Origin: Methylobacter sp.
GTDB lineage: Bacteria; Pseudomonadota; Gammaproteobacteria; Methylococcales; Methylomonadaceae
NCBI GenBank assembly: GCA_030699385.1
Contig: JAUYMY010000060.1
Location: 1 to 64,000, forward strand
Length of the DNA: 64,000 bases
Reading direction: 5' to 3'
Each line of letters begins with the position of its first letter. Within the stretch, counting starts at the first letter, position 1. The notes below the pieces were generated by a model. It saw nothing but the letters and a program-made list of their open reading frames with translations, was not told the origin of the DNA and made no database searches. Of the stretch, positions 8,124-17,002 are shown piece after piece. A program made the position numbers and the translations under genes.

Positions 8124-8606
8124 GTGAGAAAAATTCAGACCCAAGTTCTTTCACTCGTCACCATTCTTCTTACAGGATTCACTATGTTTTCAATGGCCAA
8201 CGCCACCACCCCCGCAGAAAGTAAAGCTGCTGGAGTTGCCTTTCTGGCAGAAAATGCTAAAAAAACCAATATCGTCACCACTGCAAGCGGCTTGCAATAT
8301 GAAATATTGACGCCCGGAACCGGCACCGCTCATCCAACAGCAACCGACAACGTTACCGTGCATTACAAAGGCACCACGCTTGACGGTGCCGAATTTGACA
8401 GTTCTTACAGTCGCGGTGAACCTATCAGTTTCCCTCTTAACGGAGTCATCAAGGGCTGGACTGAAGGCGTACAACTGATGACAGAAGGCGCCAAATACCG
8501 TTTTTACATTCCGTCAGAACTCGCTTACGGTGAACGCGGCGCAGGCCGTGCCATCGGCCCGAATGCTACATTGATTTTTGATGTTGAGTTGATCAAAATC
8601 CAATAA
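8124..8606 (+). CDS. FKBP-type peptidyl-prolyl cis-trans isomerase (exported)
   Basis: 160 residues with a GTG start. An N-terminal signal peptide (about 1-27, ending MANA) predicts export to the periplasm. The FKBP domain (about 55-160) contains VTVHYKGTTLDGAEFDSSY, GVIKGWTEGVQLM, YRFYIPSELAYGERG and ALIFDVEL-type ends, all typical of FklB/FkpA. It lacks the long FkpA dimerisation segment, having only a short helical lead. It catalyses proline isomerisation during folding of exported proteins. A strong terminator follows at 8636. Confidence 0.9.
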   Translation: MRKIQTQVLSLVTILLTGFTMFSMANATTPAESKAAGVAFLAENAKKTNIVTTASGLQYEILTPGTGTAHPTATDNVTVHYKGTTLDGAEFDSSYSRGEPISFPLNGVIKGWTEGVQLMTEGAKYRFYIPSELAYGERGAGRAIGPNATLIFDVELIKIQ

Positions 8607-8635
8607 AGCAGAATTAAGGTTCAAAGTTCAAGAAT

Positions 8636-8674
8636 AAAGGCACAAGGCCAGCAGGTCTTGTGCCTTTCTTTTTG
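8636..8674 (+). terminator. rho-independent terminator after FKBP gene
   Basis: An 11-bp perfect stem, AAAGGCACAAG (8636-8646) with CTTGTGCCTTT (8657-8667), is followed by CTTTTTG. Confidence 0.85.
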
Positions 8675-8851
8675 TAACTACTCAGCCGAAAAAGAAATAG
8701 AACACGGACACCACAGATCAGACGGATTTACACGGATTTTTTAAAATAGACGTGCTTTTAATCAGTGATTATCCGTTTTACTTGTGCCCCAGAGGGTATC
8801 AGTGCCATCCGCGTTCCATTTAGTTATTTTTAACAACCGCTGAGTAGTTAC
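8675..8851. repeat. family B repeat, copy 1
   Basis: About 177 bp bounded by inverted ends GTAACTACTCAGC (from 8675) and GCTGAGTAGTTAC (to 8851), with an inner inverted pair AATAGAACACGGAC / ATCCGCGTTCCATT and the motif CAGTGATTATCCGTTT. Related copies are at 16554-16917 and 57726-57885. It has no coding capacity, so it resembles a MITE. It fills the gap between the FKBP terminator and rlmKL; the remaining 56 bases before rlmKL contain the short repeat CTTGCACCTTGCACCTTTAA. Confidence 0.7.
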
Positions 8852-8907
8852 TTCTTTTTTATATTGAGCCTTGCACCTTGCACCTTTAACCTTTTCCCCA
8901 AGTCCTT

Positions 8908-11271
8908 ATGCCCACTTACCAACTCTTTGCCACCACGCCCAAAGCGATGGAATCCATCCTGAGCGATGAACTTCGCGCCATTGGGGTCAGTCATATCAAG
9001 GCCACACTGGCCGGCGTCGCTTTTCAGGGCGATCTGGAAACGGCTTACCGCGCCTGTCTGTGGTCAAGAACGGCAAACCGGATTTTGCTGGTGCTGAGTT
9101 CGTTCGAGGTAAAAAGCCAGCAAGATTTGTATGACGGCGTGCAAAAAATCGACTGGTTTGAGCATATTAATCCTGAGGACAGCTTTGCTGTGTCGTTCAG
9201 CGCGAAAAACTCAGAAGCCATTAACAACACCCATTTTGGCGCGTTAAAAGTCAAAGACGCCATCGTCGATCAAATGCGCGCCCGCTTTCAAACCCGCCCC
9301 AGCATCAATACCGAACAGCCCAATATCCGCATCAATGTGTATTTGAACGGCGAAAGCGCGCAGCTGAGCCTCGATCTTTCCGGCGAAAGCCTGCATCGGC
9401 GCGGTTATCGCGATGTCAGCATCAAAGCGCCGATGAAAGAAAATCTGGCGGCGGCGATGTTATTGCGTAGCGGCTGGCCGCAAATCGCCCAGCAACAGGG
9501 CGCGTTAATCGACCCGATGTGCGGTTCTGGCACGCTGTTGTTGGAAGGCGCGATGATCGCCGCCGATTACGCGCCCGGTTTGCTGCGCGATTATTACGGC
9601 TTTAGCGGCTGGAAAAAACACGATGCCGACTGCTGGAAAAAATTATGCGCGGAAGCCGAACAGCGCAAAAAAATCGGCATTGAAAAATTGCCGGTCATCG
9701 TCGGTTTCGATCAAAACCGCCAGACCGTCAATACTGCGTTGGCGCATGTCGCCAATGCCGGTTTGCAAAACAAGATTCATATTGAACGCCGCGATATTGA
9801 AGATGCGGCACCTGCCGAAAGCTGGACCCCCGGCCTGCTAATCTGCAACCCGCCTTATGGCGAGCGTTTGGGCGATGAGCAAGAAACCGCTGAGTTATAC
9901 AAGAAATTCGGCGAAACATTAAAAAAGCATTTTGTCGGCTGGAAAGCCGCGATGATCATCAGCAACCCGGAATTGGGCTTTCGTTTGGGATTGCGCTCGC
10001 AAAAGCCGATTACGCTGTTTAACGGCGCGCTGGAATGTAAGCTGTTACGGTTGGCTATTGAAGAGCGCAATTTTTTTATTCCCAAAGCCAGAACGCAAGA
10101 AGAGCGGATTACGCAGGCGCTTGAAAGCAGCAAGGTTCAAGCGACTGAAAACCGCCCTACGCTAGCCAATGCCGACAAAGAAACCATTGAACCTGAAGCG
10201 ATAAACGTTCCCAGCGAACCGGCCCGCGCAGAAATGTTCGCCTACAGGGATGTAGGCGAGGGGCGTGAGCTGGGAGCGGTAAGCTTCGCCTACAGGGATG
10301 TAGGCGAGGGGCGTGAGCCTGTCGCTGCTGAGATGTTCGCCAACCGGCTCAAAAAAAATCTGAAAAAACTGTCCAACTGGGTCAAACAAAACCGCATCAG
10401 TTGTTATCGGGTTTACGATGCCGATTTGCCGGAATACGCAGTTGCCGTCGACATTTACCAAGGAGCGCAAACCTGGGTCAATGTCCAGGAATACGAGCCG
10501 CCCAAAAGCATAGACCAACACAAAGCCGATCAGCGCTTGGCCGGGCTATTGGCCGAAATTCCGCGCATCCTTAAAGTCGAGCCCGAACAGGTGTTTTTGA
10601 AAATCCGCCGCAAACAAAAAAGTACCGACCAATACGAAAAATACGGCGACCAAGGCCGTTTCCATATCATTGAAGAAGGCGGCTGCAAACTGCTGGTGAA
10701 TTTTGAGGATTATCTGGACACTGGCTTATTTTTGGATCATCGGCCTATACGCAGGCTGATTCAGCAGCAGGCTAACGGTAAACATTTTCTCAATCTGTTT
10801 GCCTACACCGGCAGCGCCACCGTCCATGCCGCTGTCGGCGGCGCCAAGTCAACCACGACAGTGGATATGTCCAACACCTATGTGAACTGGGCGAAAAAAA
10901 ATTTGGCGCTGAATGTCAGCGAAGGCAATCATGAATTTATACAAGCCGATTGTCTGGACTGGCTGGAACAACAAGCCGCGCAACCGGGCAAACTGTACGA
11001 CCTGATTTTTCTCGATCCGCCGACTTTTTCCAATTCCAAGCGCATGGAGGCGGCGTTCGATATACAAACCGACCATGTTCAACTGATTAATAACGCAGTT
11101 GCCTTGCTCGCGCCGGGCGGCGTGCTGTATTTTTCCACCAATTTCAGGCGATTTAAAATCGATAATGCCGCCTTGTCCGAGTTGATTGTAGAAGACATCA
11201 GCGCGGCAACGGTGCCGGAAGATTTTGCCCGCAACCCCAAAATTCATTATTGCTGGAGGATTCAAGAATAA
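8908..11271 (+). CDS. rlmL: bifunctional 23S rRNA methyltransferase RlmKL (m2G2445 and m7G2069)
   Basis: 787 residues; the E. coli protein is about 700. The N-terminal half (RlmL) has a THUMP domain (about 45-155) and a methyltransferase with DPMCGSGTLLLEGAMIA and catalytic NPPYGERLG. The C-terminal half (RlmK) has LNLFAYTGSATVHAA (about 630) and LIFLDPPTFSNSK (about 700). It modifies two guanines of 23S rRNA with S-adenosylmethionine. The extra length lies mainly in the interdomain linker (about 400-480), where a 99-bp repeat (family C, 10231-10341) is translated in frame as two FAYRDVGEGRE units. The stop overlaps the next start (TAATG). Confidence 0.93.
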   Translation: MPTYQLFATTPKAMESILSDELRAIGVSHIKATLAGVAFQGDLETAYRACLWSRTANRILLVLSSFEVKSQQDLYDGVQKIDWFEHINPEDSFAVSFSAKNSEAINNTHFGALKVKDAIVDQMRARFQTRPSINTEQPNIRINVYLNGESAQLSLDLSGESLHRRGYRDVSIKAPMKENLAAAMLLRSGWPQIAQQQGALIDPMCGSGTLLLEGAMIAADYAPGLLRDYYGFSGWKKHDADCWKKLCAEAEQRKKIGIEKLPVIVGFDQNRQTVNTALAHVANAGLQNKIHIERRDIEDAAPAESWTPGLLICNPPYGERLGDEQETAELYKKFGETLKKHFVGWKAAMIISNPELGFRLGLRSQKPITLFNGALECKLLRLAIEERNFFIPKARTQEERITQALESSKVQATENRPTLANADKETIEPEAINVPSEPARAEMFAYRDVGEGRELGAVSFAYRDVGEGREPVAAEMFANRLKKNLKKLSNWVKQNRISCYRVYDADLPEYAVAVDIYQGAQTWVNVQEYEPPKSIDQHKADQRLAGLLAEIPRILKVEPEQVFLKIRRKQKSTDQYEKYGDQGRFHIIEEGGCKLLVNFEDYLDTGLFLDHRPIRRLIQQQANGKHFLNLFAYTGSATVHAAVGGAKSTTTVDMSNTYVNWAKKNLALNVSEGNHEFIQADCLDWLEQQAAQPGKLYDLIFLDPPTFSNSKRMEAAFDIQTDHVQLINNAVALLAPGGVLYFSTNFRRFKIDNAALSELIVEDISAATVPEDFARNPKIHYCWRIQE
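10231..10341. repeat. family C repeat inserted in frame in rlmL
   Basis: Two copies of a 34-bp unit starting TTCGCCTACAGGGATGTAGG occur at 10237-10270 and 10285-10318, 48 bp apart. Each forms a 9-bp stem TCGCCTACA/TGTAGGCGA. The segment is flanked by near-identical 12-mers, GAAATGTTCGCC (10231-10242) and GAGATGTTCGCC (10330-10341), like a target duplication, 99 bp apart so the frame is kept. The same tandem unit lies at the end of dusA (16409-16535). Confidence 0.8.
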
Positions 11272-11540
11272 TGCGTAAAGTTAAAATACTGGTTTCCGGT
11301 CGTGTGCAAGGCGTTTATTTCCGCTATTTTACCCAGAACAAAGCCCAACATTTTGCCGTGAAAGGTTACGCCAAAAATCTGGCTGATGGTCGGGTGGAAA
11401 TTATCGCCGAAGCGGAACATGTGGTTCTTGAAAAATTCATCGACTGGTGCCGCAAAGGCCCGCTTACCGCACGGGTCGATGCGATTGAAATCACTGAACT
11501 CGAAGCGGGTGAAGCGTTAACGTCTTTTGACATCAAATAA
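11271..11540 (+). CDS. acylphosphatase
   Basis: 89 residues from the ATG at 11271, which overlaps the rlmL stop by one base (TAATG); GGAGG at 11255-11259 is its ribosome site. The family signature is intact: SGRVQGVYFRYFT with the catalytic Arg, and GYAKNLADGRVEI with the catalytic Asn. The enzyme hydrolyses acyl phosphates such as carbamoyl and acetyl phosphate in the cytoplasm. Pairing with rlmL suggests translational coupling rather than a shared pathway. Confidence 0.93.
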   Translation: MRKVKILVSGRVQGVYFRYFTQNKAQHFAVKGYAKNLADGRVEIIAEAEHVVLEKFIDWCRKGPLTARVDAIEITELEAGEALTSFDIK

Positions 11541-11843
11541 CGCGCTAGTAGAGCGTCGATGATTAGTTACAAACAACATCAAATCGCTCAATCCAGACCC
11601 GTATTTATTCACTACGAAGAACACAAAGAATGAAACTTCGTGCATCGTTCCCACGCTTCATAGCTTATCTTTATACACAAGTATCTGCGGGGCGTGATCC
11701 TTGCGTTACCGTGAAACATGCCGATATATAAATTTTCCAGGTTTTAAATAGGCAGGATGTTGTAGTCTCCCGGCCTACTTCGAGATGTGTATAACGATGA
11801 GCACCAGAACGTGGGAATGATTTATTCCAGTGTTTTTCTGATT
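11541..11843. other. intergenic region with degenerate repeat remnants
   Basis: No gene seen. It holds fragments of dispersed repeats: ACGAAGAACACAAAGAATGA (like 62946-62982), an inverted pair CGTTCCCACG / CGTGGGAATG (about 11648 and 11811), and TTCCAGGTTTTAAA, which matches the core of the nested element at 16706-16738. Confidence 0.5.
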
Positions 11844-11872
11844 TTGACAAATCATAACGATATGTATATTAT
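11844..11872 (+). promoter_or_regulatory. sigma-70 promoter of the MarR gene
   Basis: TTGACA (11844-11849), 17-bp spacer, TATTAT (11867-11872). Transcription would start near 11879, leaving a leader of about 20 bases before the ATG at 11899. Confidence 0.75.
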
Positions 11873-11898
11873 ATCCATTGCTTATTATATTTTTTATT

Positions 11899-12321
11899 AT
11901 GCATTCTAAATTCGGTTTTCTAAGTTACGAAATCAGCCATATCATTCGCCAACGTTTTAACAAGGAAGCGGAAAATATCGGCTTGACCCATGCCCAATGG
12001 CGAGCCTTAGTGCATCTGTCCAACAATGAAAACTGTCGCCAAATTGATCTGGCCGAAATCCTCGAAATTAAACCAATTACGCTGGTAAGGCAGATTGACT
12101 TATTAGAAGAGGCAGGGTTGGTGCGGCGTAATAAGGACAGCGAAGATCGGCGTGCTTACCGTCTTGAACTGATGCCCAAGGCGCACATTGTCATGCAGCA
12201 GCTCTGGGAAATTGCCGATGCGGTGGAAGCGGAGGTGCTTAAAACCTTAACTGAACAAGAACAAAAGCTGATGACCGTATTGCTGGAGCGCATTAAAACC
12301 AGCTTGGGTGAATCGATCTGA
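11899..12321 (+). CDS. MarR-family transcriptional regulator
   Basis: 140 residues from the ATG at 11899. An upstream in-frame TTG at 11878 overlaps the expected transcription start, so I rejected it. The winged-helix core is visible: LTHAQWRALVHLSNNENCRQIDLAE, the recognition region IKPITLVRQIDLLEEAGLVRRN and the wing DSEDRRAYRLELM. MarR proteins act as dimers, usually repressing neighbouring genes until a small ligand binds. The membrane protein at 12339 and the SulP/USP pair beyond it are candidate targets. No clear palindromic operator was found in the promoter. Confidence 0.88.
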   Translation: MHSKFGFLSYEISHIIRQRFNKEAENIGLTHAQWRALVHLSNNENCRQIDLAEILEIKPITLVRQIDLLEEAGLVRRNKDSEDRRAYRLELMPKAHIVMQQLWEIADAVEAEVLKTLTEQEQKLMTVLLERIKTSLGESI

Positions 12322-12338
12322 GTTAATGGGATTGGGTA

Positions 12339-12860
12339 TTGAAAAGTTTGCTTAAACCTAACGTGATAATCCGTTTATTTACCAAGCTGACTGACGGCGG
12401 ATTGTGCTATGGCCGGGCTGATGAGACCGACCAGCAAATGCTGATCCGAGTCGGAATACAGTTCGTGGCGTTATTCCTTATTATTATCTTGTTCGATGAA
12501 CTTCTGGATGTAGTGCTCGAAATACTGCATTTTGTTTTTGAATTAATGCACCTGCTTTTTGAGGTTATCGAAGGATTTATTGAAGAAATCTTGGAGCATA
12601 CGTTGAACACGGCTCACCACGAAAGCGAAATCTTCATTATCAGCACGATTTTGATTTTGTTGGTATTCGGGCTATATCAACTCTACAAGATATGGCCGCG
12701 TTTATATCGTTCCTGGCGAAGAAATAGCAGGGCTGTCTGGTTACGATATACCAGGCGTCAATCTTTCTATTGGCGAACATTGCCAATTGGACGTAAATGG
12801 AAATTAATCACCGCTTATGGGATCGGACTTTTCTGTCTTCTATTTTGGATTTTTCTCTAA
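12339..12860 (+). CDS. hypothetical membrane protein
   Basis: 173 residues from a TTG at 12339; the start is uncertain because no ATG is near. Hydrophobic segments lie at about 36-53, 98-115 and 154-173. Between the first two is a Glu/Leu/Phe-rich amphipathic stretch (about 54-88) with repeated FEL, FEV and IEEIL patterns. The segment 119-150 is strongly basic (RLYRSWRRNSRAVWLRYTRR). I do not recognise the family. It begins 17 bases after the MarR stop and is probably co-transcribed with it. Confidence 0.6.
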   Translation: MKSLLKPNVIIRLFTKLTDGGLCYGRADETDQQMLIRVGIQFVALFLIIILFDELLDVVLEILHFVFELMHLLFEVIEGFIEEILEHTLNTAHHESEIFIISTILILLVFGLYQLYKIWPRLYRSWRRNSRAVWLRYTRRQSFYWRTLPIGRKWKLITAYGIGLFCLLFWIFL

Positions 12861-12988
12861 AGGATGATCAATGTCGGTAAAAACGGTTCAAACAATGCCA
12901 CCTTGGCATTCCTTCTATCTTTGAATAACTTTTTATGCTCCTTGGCTGTGTTCCCGCATAGCTTTTTTTTTCAATTTATAGGATAACC

Positions 12989-14482
12989 ATGCTTTTACTC
13001 TCAAAAAAACAGGATTGGTTCGGCAACATACGTGGCGATGTGCTCTCCGGTATTGTCGTTGCTCTTGCACTGATACCCGAAGCGATTGCTTTTTCCATCA
13101 TTGCCGGGGTCGACCCTAAAGTCGGGCTTTATGCGTCTTTTTGTATTGCAGTCATCACTGCCATTGTCGGCGGTAGGCCCGGTATGATCAGTGCTGCGAC
13201 CGGTGCGATGGCCTTGCTGATGGTGACCTTGGTCAAGGATCATGGTTTGCAGTATTTATTAGCGGCAACGGTGTTGACCGGTTTTTTGCAAATTCTATTC
13301 GGCTATCTGAAACTCGGCAGTTTGATGAGTTTTGTGTCGCGCTCGGTAGTGACCGGCTTTGTTAATGCGTTGGCGATATTGATTTTTATGGCGCAATTGC
13401 CCGAATTGATAGGTGTTAGCTGGCATGTTTATGCGATGACGGCAGGCGGACTGGCAATTATTTATCTATTTCCCTACCTTCCTGTTGTCGGCAAAACCCT
13501 GCCTTCGCCGCTGGTTTGTATTGTGACGCTGACCGGTATTGCCATCTATTTGAATCTGGATATTCACACCGTGGGCGATATGGGGCAATTACCCGATACT
13601 TTGCCGATATTCCTCTGGCCTGAGGTGCCGTTGACCTTGGAAACTCTGCAAATCATTTTGCCTTATTCGGTTCCATTGGCCGTGGTGGGTCTATTGGAAT
13701 CGTTAATGACCGCAACCATTGTTGATGACTTAACCGATACGTCCAGCGACAAAAACCGCGAATGTAAAGGTCAGGGCATTGCTAATATCGGTGCCGGTCT
13801 GCTCGGCGGCATGGCGGGTTGCGCGATGATAGGGCAGTCGATTATCAATATTAAATCGGGTGGGCGTGGGCGATTATCGACGCTATGCGCCGGTGTTTTC
13901 TTGTTAATCATGGTGGTTTTTCTGGGCGACTGGATATCTAAAATTCCTATGGCCGCATTGGTGGCGGTGATGATTATGGTATCCATCGGTACCTTTAGTT
14001 GGAATTCTATCGTCAAGCTGAAAGAGCATCCTTTTTCAACCAATATGGTCATGGTGGCGACCGTTGTGGTGGTGGTTTGGACGCACAATTTGGCTTACGG
14101 GGTTTTTGTTGGCGTGTTGCTGGCCTCCTTGTTTTTTGCTAACAAAATCGGTCATTTCATGTATGTCGAGTCAGCTTTGAATGAAGACAGCAACACGCGA
14201 ACTTATCAGGTAATCGGGCAGGTTTTCTTTAATTCGGCAGATAAATTTACTGCCGCTTTCGACTTTAAGGAAGCCGTTGATAAGGTGGTGATCGATTTAC
14301 ACCGTGCGCATTTTTGGGATATATCGTCGGTGACCGCGCTGGATAAAGTCGTGATCAAGTTCCGCAGAGAGGGCGCTGAAGTCGAATTAATCGGTTTAAA
14401 CGAGGCCAGTTCGACCATTGTCGATCGTTTTGGCGTTCATGATAAACCGGAAGACATTGAAAAAATCATGGGAGGACACTAA
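12989..14482 (+). CDS. SulP-family anion transporter with STAS domain (BicA-like)
   Basis: 497 residues. The membrane part (about 1-390) starts with [22 protein letters not shown], a SulP signature, and contains [16 protein letters not shown] and LVSR-like [11 protein letters not shown] segments. The C-terminal STAS domain (about 400-490) has [15 protein letters not shown]. SulP proteins carry sulfate, bicarbonate or other anions across the inner membrane. The compact size and direct coupling to a universal stress protein resemble BicA-type sodium/bicarbonate transporters; a methanotroph with CO2-fixing or carboxylation needs could use that, but substrate cannot be read from sequence alone. 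The stop overlaps the next ATG. Confidence 0.88.
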   Translation: MLLLSKKQDWFGNIRGDVLSGIVVALALIPEAIAFSIIAGVDPKVGLYASFCIAVITAIVGGRPGMISAATGAMALLMVTLVKDHGLQYLLAATVLTGFLQILFGYLKLGSLMSFVSRSVVTGFVNALAILIFMAQLPELIGVSWHVYAMTAGGLAIIYLFPYLPVVGKTLPSPLVCIVTLTGIAIYLNLDIHTVGDMGQLPDTLPIFLWPEVPLTLETLQIILPYSVPLAVVGLLESLMTATIVDDLTDTSSDKNRECKGQGIANIGAGLLGGMAGCAMIGQSIINIKSGGRGRLSTLCAGVFLLIMVVFLGDWISKIPMAALVAVMIMVSIGTFSWNSIVKLKEHPFSTNMVMVATVVVVVWTHNLAYGVFVGVLLASLFFANKIGHFMYVESALNEDSNTRTYQVIGQVFFNSADKFTAAFDFKEAVDKVVIDLHRAHFWDISSVTALDKVVIKFRREGAEVELIGLNEASSTIVDRFGVHDKPEDIEKIMGGH

Positions 14483-15354
14483 TGAATAATAACAATACAA
14501 ATTGGGTGCTGGCCTGCATCGACGGCTCGTCATTAACCGAAGCGGTTTGCGATTACGCGGCCTGGATCGCACAACGGGTTGATGCGCCGTTAAAACTGCT
14601 GCATGGCATTGACCATCACCATGAAACCGCAACCGCAATAGACTTGACCGGCAATATCGGCTTGGACAGCCGGGAGCATTTGCTGGAAGACATCATCAAT
14701 CTGGAGCAACAGCAAAGCAAGCTGCGTTTGCAGCAAGGCAAGCAATTATTGCAAGACGCCAAAGAGCGGGTTATTAGGGCCGGTGTCAGCGAGCCGGTCT
14801 GCAATCAGCGCCACGGCAGCCTGGTTGAGTCGCTGATTGAGCTTGAAGATGACATCCGCGTTTTGGTAATCGGCGTGCGCGGCAAAGTGCATGAAAATAA
14901 GCCTGACAAGCTGGGCGCAAAATTGGAGTCCATTATCCGTTCTTTGCACCGGCCCATTCTGGTGGTGAACGCCCCGTTTAAAGCGCCGCAACGCATCATG
15001 ATTGCTTATGACGGCAGTACGGCATCTGAAAAAGCCATTGATATGGTGGCGAATAGCCCTTTGTACAAAGGCCTCGACTGCCATTTGGTGTGTGTCTGTA
15101 AAGATGATGTTAGCGCTGACAGGCTGCTGGATCAGGCTACCGATAAATTGCGCAGCGCCGGCGGCATTGAGGTCACATCGGTTAAACTGCAAGGTAAAGT
15201 TGACTTGGCGCTGTGCGATTATCAGTCTAAACGCGACATTGATCTGACTATTATGGGCGCATTCAGTCATACCCGGATTCATGATCTGCTGCTCGGCAGT
15301 TTTACCGCCAAGATGCTGTTGAATACCAAAAAACCGCTGCTGTTGCTCAGATGA
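14482..15354 (+). CDS. tandem universal stress protein (UspA family)
   Basis: 290 residues with two Usp domains (about 1-152 and 170-290). The first begins WVLACIDGSSLTEAVCDYAA and the second MIAYDGSTASEKAIDM. The second ends with LTIMGAFSHTRIHDLLLGSFT, an ATP-binding GxxxxxxxxxxGS-type loop. Usp proteins bind ATP or act in stress signalling. It overlaps the SulP stop by one base, so the two are produced together and probably interact; the same two modules are fused in the gene at 23422-25737. Confidence 0.88.
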   Translation: MNNNNTNWVLACIDGSSLTEAVCDYAAWIAQRVDAPLKLLHGIDHHHETATAIDLTGNIGLDSREHLLEDIINLEQQQSKLRLQQGKQLLQDAKERVIRAGVSEPVCNQRHGSLVESLIELEDDIRVLVIGVRGKVHENKPDKLGAKLESIIRSLHRPILVVNAPFKAPQRIMIAYDGSTASEKAIDMVANSPLYKGLDCHLVCVCKDDVSADRLLDQATDKLRSAGGIEVTSVKLQGKVDLALCDYQSKRDIDLTIMGAFSHTRIHDLLLGSFTAKMLLNTKKPLLLLR

Positions 15355-15422
15355 TTTATCCAGATGTCAGCCGCATTAGAAATGTCTAAAAACACCTCAA
15401 AAATGTATAAAAAATAATCAAA

Positions 15423-16427
15423 ATGAACTTGTTAGAATCCAACGACGAGCTTTACCACAGTAAATTTAACGCTCATCGGTTTTGTATAGCGCCAATGCTC
15501 GATTGGACGGACAGACACTGCCGTTATTTCCACCGCCTGATTTCACAACAAGCGCTGCTCTATAGCGAAATGGTAACCACCGGCGCGTTGATTCATGGCG
15601 ATCATCAGCGGTTTTTGCAGTTTAATGCGTCAGAACATCCGCTTGCGTTTCAATTGGGCGGCAGCAACCCGCATGATCTGGCTCTCTGCGCCAAAATGGT
15701 TGAAGATTACGGCTATGACGAGGTGAATTTGAATGTCGGCTGTCCTAGTGACCGGGTGCAAAATGGTCGTTTTGGCGCTTGCCTGATGGCCGAACCCGAG
15801 CTGGTTGCTGAATGTGTTGCCGCCATGAAACAGACGGTTTCAATCCCGGTTACGGTCAAATCGAGAATCGGCATTGATGAGCGCGATTCTTATCAGGAGC
15901 TGGCGCATTTTGTCGCGACGGTTGCCGCTGCGGGTTGTGAAACTTTCATCATTCATGCCCGAAAAGCCTGGTTGAGCGGCTTGTCGCCGAAGCAAAACCG
16001 CGATGTGCCGCCGTTGCGTTACGAGGTAGTTTATCAAATCAAGCAGGACTTTCCGCAACTGAACATTATCCTAAACGGCGGCATCAGCACGCTGGAGCAG
16101 GCAGACGAGATTTTGCAGCAGGTTGATGGCGTGATGGTTGGCAGGGAGGCTTATCACAATCCCTATTTATTGGCCGATGTCGATAGACGGTTTTTTGGCG
16201 CGCCCACAGAACCCCAGTCACGGGATAAGATTATGCAGTTGTTAATACCCTATATTCAGCAGCAGCTTGATGACGGCGTGCGTTTGCACAGCGTGTCTCG
16301 GCATATTTTGGGGCTTTTTCATGGCGAGCCCGGCGCACGCGGTTGGCGGCGGCATTTGAGTGAAAATGCCGGTAAATCCGGTGCCGACATACAAGTGATT
16401 TTGGATGCTTTGCCTACAGGGATGTAG
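15423..16427 (+). CDS. dusA: tRNA-dihydrouridine(20/20a) synthase DusA
   Basis: 334 residues. An FMN TIM barrel (about 18-250) with the DusA-specific catalytic loop NVGCPSDRVQNGRFGACLM (catalytic Cys near 107), IHARKAWLSGLSPK, and NGGISTLEQADEIL. It reduces uridine 20/20a of tRNA using NADPH. The conserved C-terminal GLFHGEPGARGWRRHLSENA is present, but the last residues, LPTGM, and the TAG stop come from a family C repeat starting at 16409, so the native tail was probably replaced. The start at 15423 is preceded by an AT-rich region. Confidence 0.94.
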   Translation: MNLLESNDELYHSKFNAHRFCIAPMLDWTDRHCRYFHRLISQQALLYSEMVTTGALIHGDHQRFLQFNASEHPLAFQLGGSNPHDLALCAKMVEDYGYDEVNLNVGCPSDRVQNGRFGACLMAEPELVAECVAAMKQTVSIPVTVKSRIGIDERDSYQELAHFVATVAAAGCETFIIHARKAWLSGLSPKQNRDVPPLRYEVVYQIKQDFPQLNIILNGGISTLEQADEILQQVDGVMVGREAYHNPYLLADVDRRFFGAPTEPQSRDKIMQLLIPYIQQQLDDGVRLHSVSRHILGLFHGEPGARGWRRHLSENAGKSGADIQVILDALPTGM

Positions 16428-16535
16428 GCAAGGGGCGTGAGCTTGGAGCGGAAGCTTTGCCTACAGGGCAATGATTGCTCCGGGCAATCATTTTGCATTT
16501 CCTCCATCCTTGGAGGTTAGATGTAGGCAAAGGGT
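16409..16535. repeat. family C repeat overlapping the dusA end
   Basis: First unit 16409-16442 (TTTGCCTACAGGGATGTAGG and on), 16-bp-type linker GCTTGGAGCGG, then a second unit starting at 16456. The second is split by about 52 bp (16469-16520) containing a hairpin TGATTGC/GCAATCA, before ATGTAGGCAAAGGG resumes at 16521. Spacing matches the two units in rlmL. The dusA stop codon (16425-16427) is inside the first unit. Confidence 0.75.
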
Positions 16536-16553
16536 TACTGTATCAAATCGAAT

Positions 16554-16917
16554 GCTGTAATTGCTCAGTCCTATGCTAAACATAAAATATTAAATAGAAC
16601 ACGGATAACACAGATGAAACGGATAATCACTGATTAAAAGCACCGGTATATACTTTGAACGGTTAAGTTTTCGGCTTATGTTATGCGAGAAATAGGCCGA
16701 ACTGCAGACCTTCCAGGTTTTAAAAACCTGGAAGGTCTAACTCGCAACGTTTTGAAATAGACAGCTTTCAGTTTTTTGGCGCGGAATAGCTGACGTTGAT
16801 TGTAAAAACCGAAAACTTAGGCGTTTAAAAATATACCCGTGCAAATCCGTCTTATCTGTGTCGTCCGTGTTCTTCGGGGTGAAATATTTTTAACTGCTAT
16901 GAGTGGCAAGTTACCGC
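16554..16917. repeat. family B repeat, copy 2, interrupted
   Basis: Outer halves match family B: AATAGAACACGGATAACACA and CGGATAATCACTGATTAAAA on the left, AAATCCGTC then CCGTGTTCTTCGG on the right; outer inverted ends GTAATTGCTCAG and ATGAGTGGCAAGTTAC. The centre is occupied by a separate element at 16658-16825. The remaining gap to folE (16918-17002) is AT-rich leader without a gene. Confidence 0.65.
16658..16825. mobile_element. nested MITE-like element
   Basis: 168 bp with 17-bp terminal inverted repeats, AACGGTTAAGTTTTCGG at 16658-16674 and the complement of AACGCCTAAGTTTTCGG at 16809-16825 (two mismatches). Its centre is a 16-bp-arm perfect palindrome, AGACCTTCCAGGTTTT and complement, at 16706-16738. 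It has no coding capacity and sits inside family B copy 2. No clear target duplication was seen. Confidence 0.65.
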
Positions 16918-17002
16918 CGGTGTAGGTAAAGAGCGAGGCTTTAAAATTGATAACGCCATGCTGTATACTGCCTCACTATTTTTAATAACAGAGATTTAAA
17001 TT

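Noticed and set aside
11878-11898. TTG start for the MarR gene
   Set aside because: It coincides with the expected transcription start of a good promoter; ATG at 11899 leaves a normal leader.
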